From NCBI GenBank assembly GCA_958445895.1, contig CAUCTV010000083.1, positions 1 through 5,508 on the forward strand: a stretch of 5,508 nt of DNA, given 5' to 3'. A program made the position numbers and the translations under genes. The notes beneath the pieces are model-generated. The model made no database searches, had not been told where the DNA came from, and was given only the letters and a program-made list of their open reading frames with translations. Below, one piece after another: positions 3,360-5,508 of the stretch. How positions within the stretch are numbered: the first letter of the stretch is position 1; the number at the start of each line of letters is the position of its first letter. The stretch comes from an uncultured Collinsella sp. (GTDB lineage Bacteria > Actinomycetota > Coriobacteriia > Coriobacteriales > Coriobacteriaceae).

Positions 3360-5508
3360 TTACTCGGCAGCGGCCTTGAACTTGTTGTAGTTGATCAGGC
3401 AGCCGGCCTTGACGATGGCACGCTCCTCGGCCGTCATATCGGCAATGTAGAGCTCAATCTGCTCAACCGCACCGTCGGCACGCACCACGTAGGCGGCAAT
3501 GTTCTTTAGATCGCCATCGAGCGCGGCGCGGATACCCGGCACAAAGACGTAGTCGCCCACCTCAAAGTTGGGCTCGGCCTCCATCTGGAAGGGCACCATG
3601 CCCCAGTTCATCACGTTGGAGCGATAACGCTTGGTGGCGTACTCGTGAACGATGTTGGCAAGACCGCCGATCACGCGCTGGCAGCTCGCGGCCTGCTCGC
3701 GGGCAGAACCGTCACCGGGCTTCTTGGCATAGAGCATGGAGCCGTACTCGGTCGCCTTGGCATCGGCCGCGACACCCGCGCCGGCCAGCGCCTCAAACAC
3801 GCCGGCAAGCTCGGCATCGAGTGCCGCCAGGTCGCCTGCGGCCTCGCCGGCCACGCGGCGCTTCTCCACGGCGTCGACCTCCTTGGAACGACCGACGTAG
3901 GCCGGATCGCGGCGGCTCAGCGTAAACTCGGCCAGACCCAGCGGGTTGGAGCGGAAGGAACTCGTCTCGCCCGAGGGAATGAGCTCGTCGGTCGTGGTGA
4001 CCGGGTCCATGATCTTGGAGCACACCTTAAGCAGGATGTCGTCGCCGAGCGGCTCCATCGCGGGCCACGGCTTGATGTTGGGACCCTCGACCAGCTCGTC
4101 TGCCGGCTCGGCCTTGCCAAAGCCCCAGTACACGCGCTTCTTGTAGGGAGCGTCGTCAAAGGTGTACTCGCAGGCCTCGTCCCAAGTCTCCTCGGGCAGG
4201 TCGGTCGCCGGCGTCAGGACGCCGCCGTTGGCAGCCGTCGCCGCGATGGAGCGGGCGTCCATCAGAGCCACAGCGCTCAGCTGGCCATTACCCGGCTTGG
4301 AACCCTCGCGGTTGGGGAAATTGCGCGTGGTGTGGCGGATGGACAGGCCGTTGTTGGCAGGCGTGTCGCCGGCGCCAAAGCACGGGCCGCAGAACGCCGT
4401 GCGCACGATCGCGCCGGCCTCCATAAGGTCGTAGATATAGCCGCGACGCGTGAGTTCGAGCGCCACGGGCTGGCTCGTGGGATAGACCGACAGCGAGAAC
4501 TCGCCGCAGCCGGTGTTGGCGCCCTTGAGCACGCGGGCAGCCTGAACCACGGAGTCGTAGTTGCCGCCCGAGCAGCCGGCGATGACGCCCTGCTGCACGT
4601 GCAGCTTGCCGTCGACGATCTTGTCGAGCAGGCTAAAGTGCGTCTTACCCTCGCCGATCTTAGCGGCCTCGAGCTCCACCTCGTGCAGGATGTCCTCGAG
4701 GTTCTCGTTGAGCTCGTCGATCTCAAAGCCGTTGGAAGGATGGAACGGCAGCGCGATCATGGGCTTGATGCTCGACAGATCGACCTCGACGCAGCCGTCG
4801 TAGTAGGCGACATCGGCGGGCTTGAGCTCGCGGTAGTCGTCGCCGCGGCCGTGCATGGTCAGGAATGCATGCGTGTCCTCGTCAGTGGCCCAGATGCTCG
4901 ACAGGCAGGTGGTCTCGGTGGTCATGACGTCGACGCCGTTGCGGTAATCGGTCGTCATGCTCGCGATGCCGGGGCCCACAAACTCCATGACCTTGTTCTT
5001 GACGTAACCCTTGGCAAAGACGGCACGGATGATGGCGAGTGCCACATCGTGCGGGCCAACGCCGGGGCGCGGGGCGCCCGTGAGGTAGATGGCGACGACG
5101 CCGGGATAGGCGACATCGTAGGTGTCGCGCAGCAGCTGCTTTGCCAGCTCGCCGCCGCCCTCGCCCACGGCCATGGTGCCCAGAGCGCCGTAGCGGGTGT
5201 GCGAGTCGGAGCCCAGGATCATCTTGCCGCAGCCCGCGAAGTTCTCACGCATAAAGGAGTGGATAACGGCGATATGCGGCGGAACGAAGATGCCACCGTA
5301 CTTCTTGGCAGCCGAGAGGCCAAAGACGTGGTCGTCCTCGTTGATGGTGCCGCCCACGGCGCACAGCGAATTATGGCAGTTGGTGAGCACGTAAGGCAGC
5401 GGGAACTGCTCCATGCCCGAGGCGCGCGCCGTCTGGATGATGCCGACAAAGGTGATGTCGTGGCTCGCCATGGCATCGAAGCGAATCTTGAGCGCCTCGG
5501 GGTCGCCG
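3360..5508 (-). CDS. ybhJ: Aconitase-superfamily hydratase of the YbhJ type, N-terminus cut by the window edge
   Basis: About 715 residues are visible, running off the right edge. ATG at 5471 is not the start: the frame stays open to 5508 (visible GDPEALKIRFDA), and E. coli YbhJ, about 750 residues, has more sequence before this point. Numbering from that internal Met, GSDSHT is at 87-92, and the [4Fe-4S] ligands are Cys300 (AGCSGGNYD) and Cys361/Cys364 (FCGPCFGAGD). RNFPNR (383-388) matches the two active-site arginines of the aconitase RNFTGR motif. GDGSAREQAA (587-596) in the C-terminal swivel domain matches aconitase GEGSSREHAA. Ligands and active-site residues appear intact, so an active cytoplasmic Fe-S (de)hydratase is expected. 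The substrate of YbhJ-type proteins is not established to my knowledge, and strong similarity to YbhJ throughout separates it from AcnA/AcnB. Third codon positions are heavily G/C, unlike genes A-C. It converges on gene C. Confidence 0.93.
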   Translation of the reverse strand, partial: GDPEALKIRFDAMASHDITFVGIIQTARASGMEQFPLPYVLTNCHNSLCAVGGTINEDDHVFGLSAAKKYGGIFVPPHIAVIHSFMRENFAGCGKMILGSDSHTRYGALGTMAVGEGGGELAKQLLRDTYDVAYPGVVAIYLTGAPRPGVGPHDVALAIIRAVFAKGYVKNKVMEFVGPGIASMTTDYRNGVDVMTTETTCLSSIWATDEDTHAFLTMHGRGDDYRELKPADVAYYDGCVEVDLSSIKPMIALPFHPSNGFEIDELNENLEDILHEVELEAAKIGEGKTHFSLLDKIVDGKLHVQQGVIAGCSGGNYDSVVQAARVLKGANTGCGEFSLSVYPTSQPVALELTRRGYIYDLMEAGAIVRTAFCGPCFGAGDTPANNGLSIRHTTRNFPNREGSKPGNGQLSAVALMDARSIAATAANGGVLTPATDLPEETWDEACEYTFDDAPYKKRVYWGFGKAEPADELVEGPNIKPWPAMEPLGDDILLKVCSKIMDPVTTTDELIPSGETSSFRSNPLGLAEFTLSRRDPAYVGRSKEVDAVEKRRVAGEAAGDLAALDAELAGVFEALAGAGVAADAKATEYGSMLYAKKPGDGSAREQAASCQRVIGGLANIVHEYATKRYRSNVMNWGMVPFQMEAEPNFEVGDYVFVPGIRAALDGDLKNIAAYVVRADGAVEQIELYIADMTAEERAIVKAGCLINYNKFKAAAE

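Noticed and set aside
3793..5394. Long open frames antisense to or shifted within the hydratase
   Set aside because: GC-rich shadow frames full of Arg/Ser/Pro; the hydratase frame carries all aconitase motifs.
5469..5471. Hydratase start at ATG 5471
   Set aside because: The frame stays open to the window edge and family members have sequence before this Met.

Overview
The window looks like a chromosomal stretch of a moderately high-GC bacterium. A gut actinobacterium of the Coriobacteriia, perhaps Collinsella, is my best guess. The basis is the GC-rich codon use of the one recognisable gene and the many hairpin repeats with a GGGGACAGGCACC loop, which I associate from memory with that group. 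I could not check this.

Layout. Positions 1-546 are non-coding. They hold a degenerate hairpin (H1), an array of three 57-bp palindromes repeating exactly every 80 bp, a near-perfect 35-bp hairpin repeat (H2), a decayed terminator-like relic and a probable promoter. Gene A (547-1194, +) is a small membrane-anchored or secreted protein. Positions 1195-1512 repeat the H-array-H plan: degenerate hairpin H3, a second array of three 57-bp palindromes, and hairpin H4. Gene B (1513-2184, -) is a paralog of A, about 64% identical, and converges on the second array. A divergent intergenic region with hairpin H5 separates B from gene C (2419-3087, +), a third unrecognised protein with an N-terminal membrane segment. 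The region 3088-3359 carries hairpin H6, a second terminator-type hairpin and a perfect 22-bp inverted repeat. From 3360 to the window edge runs a large aconitase-superfamily hydratase of the YbhJ type on the minus strand, missing only its N-terminus.

Interpretation. The hydratase is an ordinary metabolic gene. The left 3.2 kb is an accessory segment in which three small genes of unknown role are punctuated by two repeat families: a REP-like hairpin (H1-H6) at every gene boundary, and the 57-bp palindrome arrays, always bracketed by those hairpins. The two H-array-H modules are homologous, and so are genes A and B with their promoters and start regions, so this segment grew by duplication. 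The hairpins probably also act as transcription terminators. Most worth following up are the array architecture (16-bp half-sites in alternating orientation about every 40 bp, with conserved arms but diverging cores) and the invariant 17-residue C-terminal motif of A and B, whose DNA has diverged only at silent positions.
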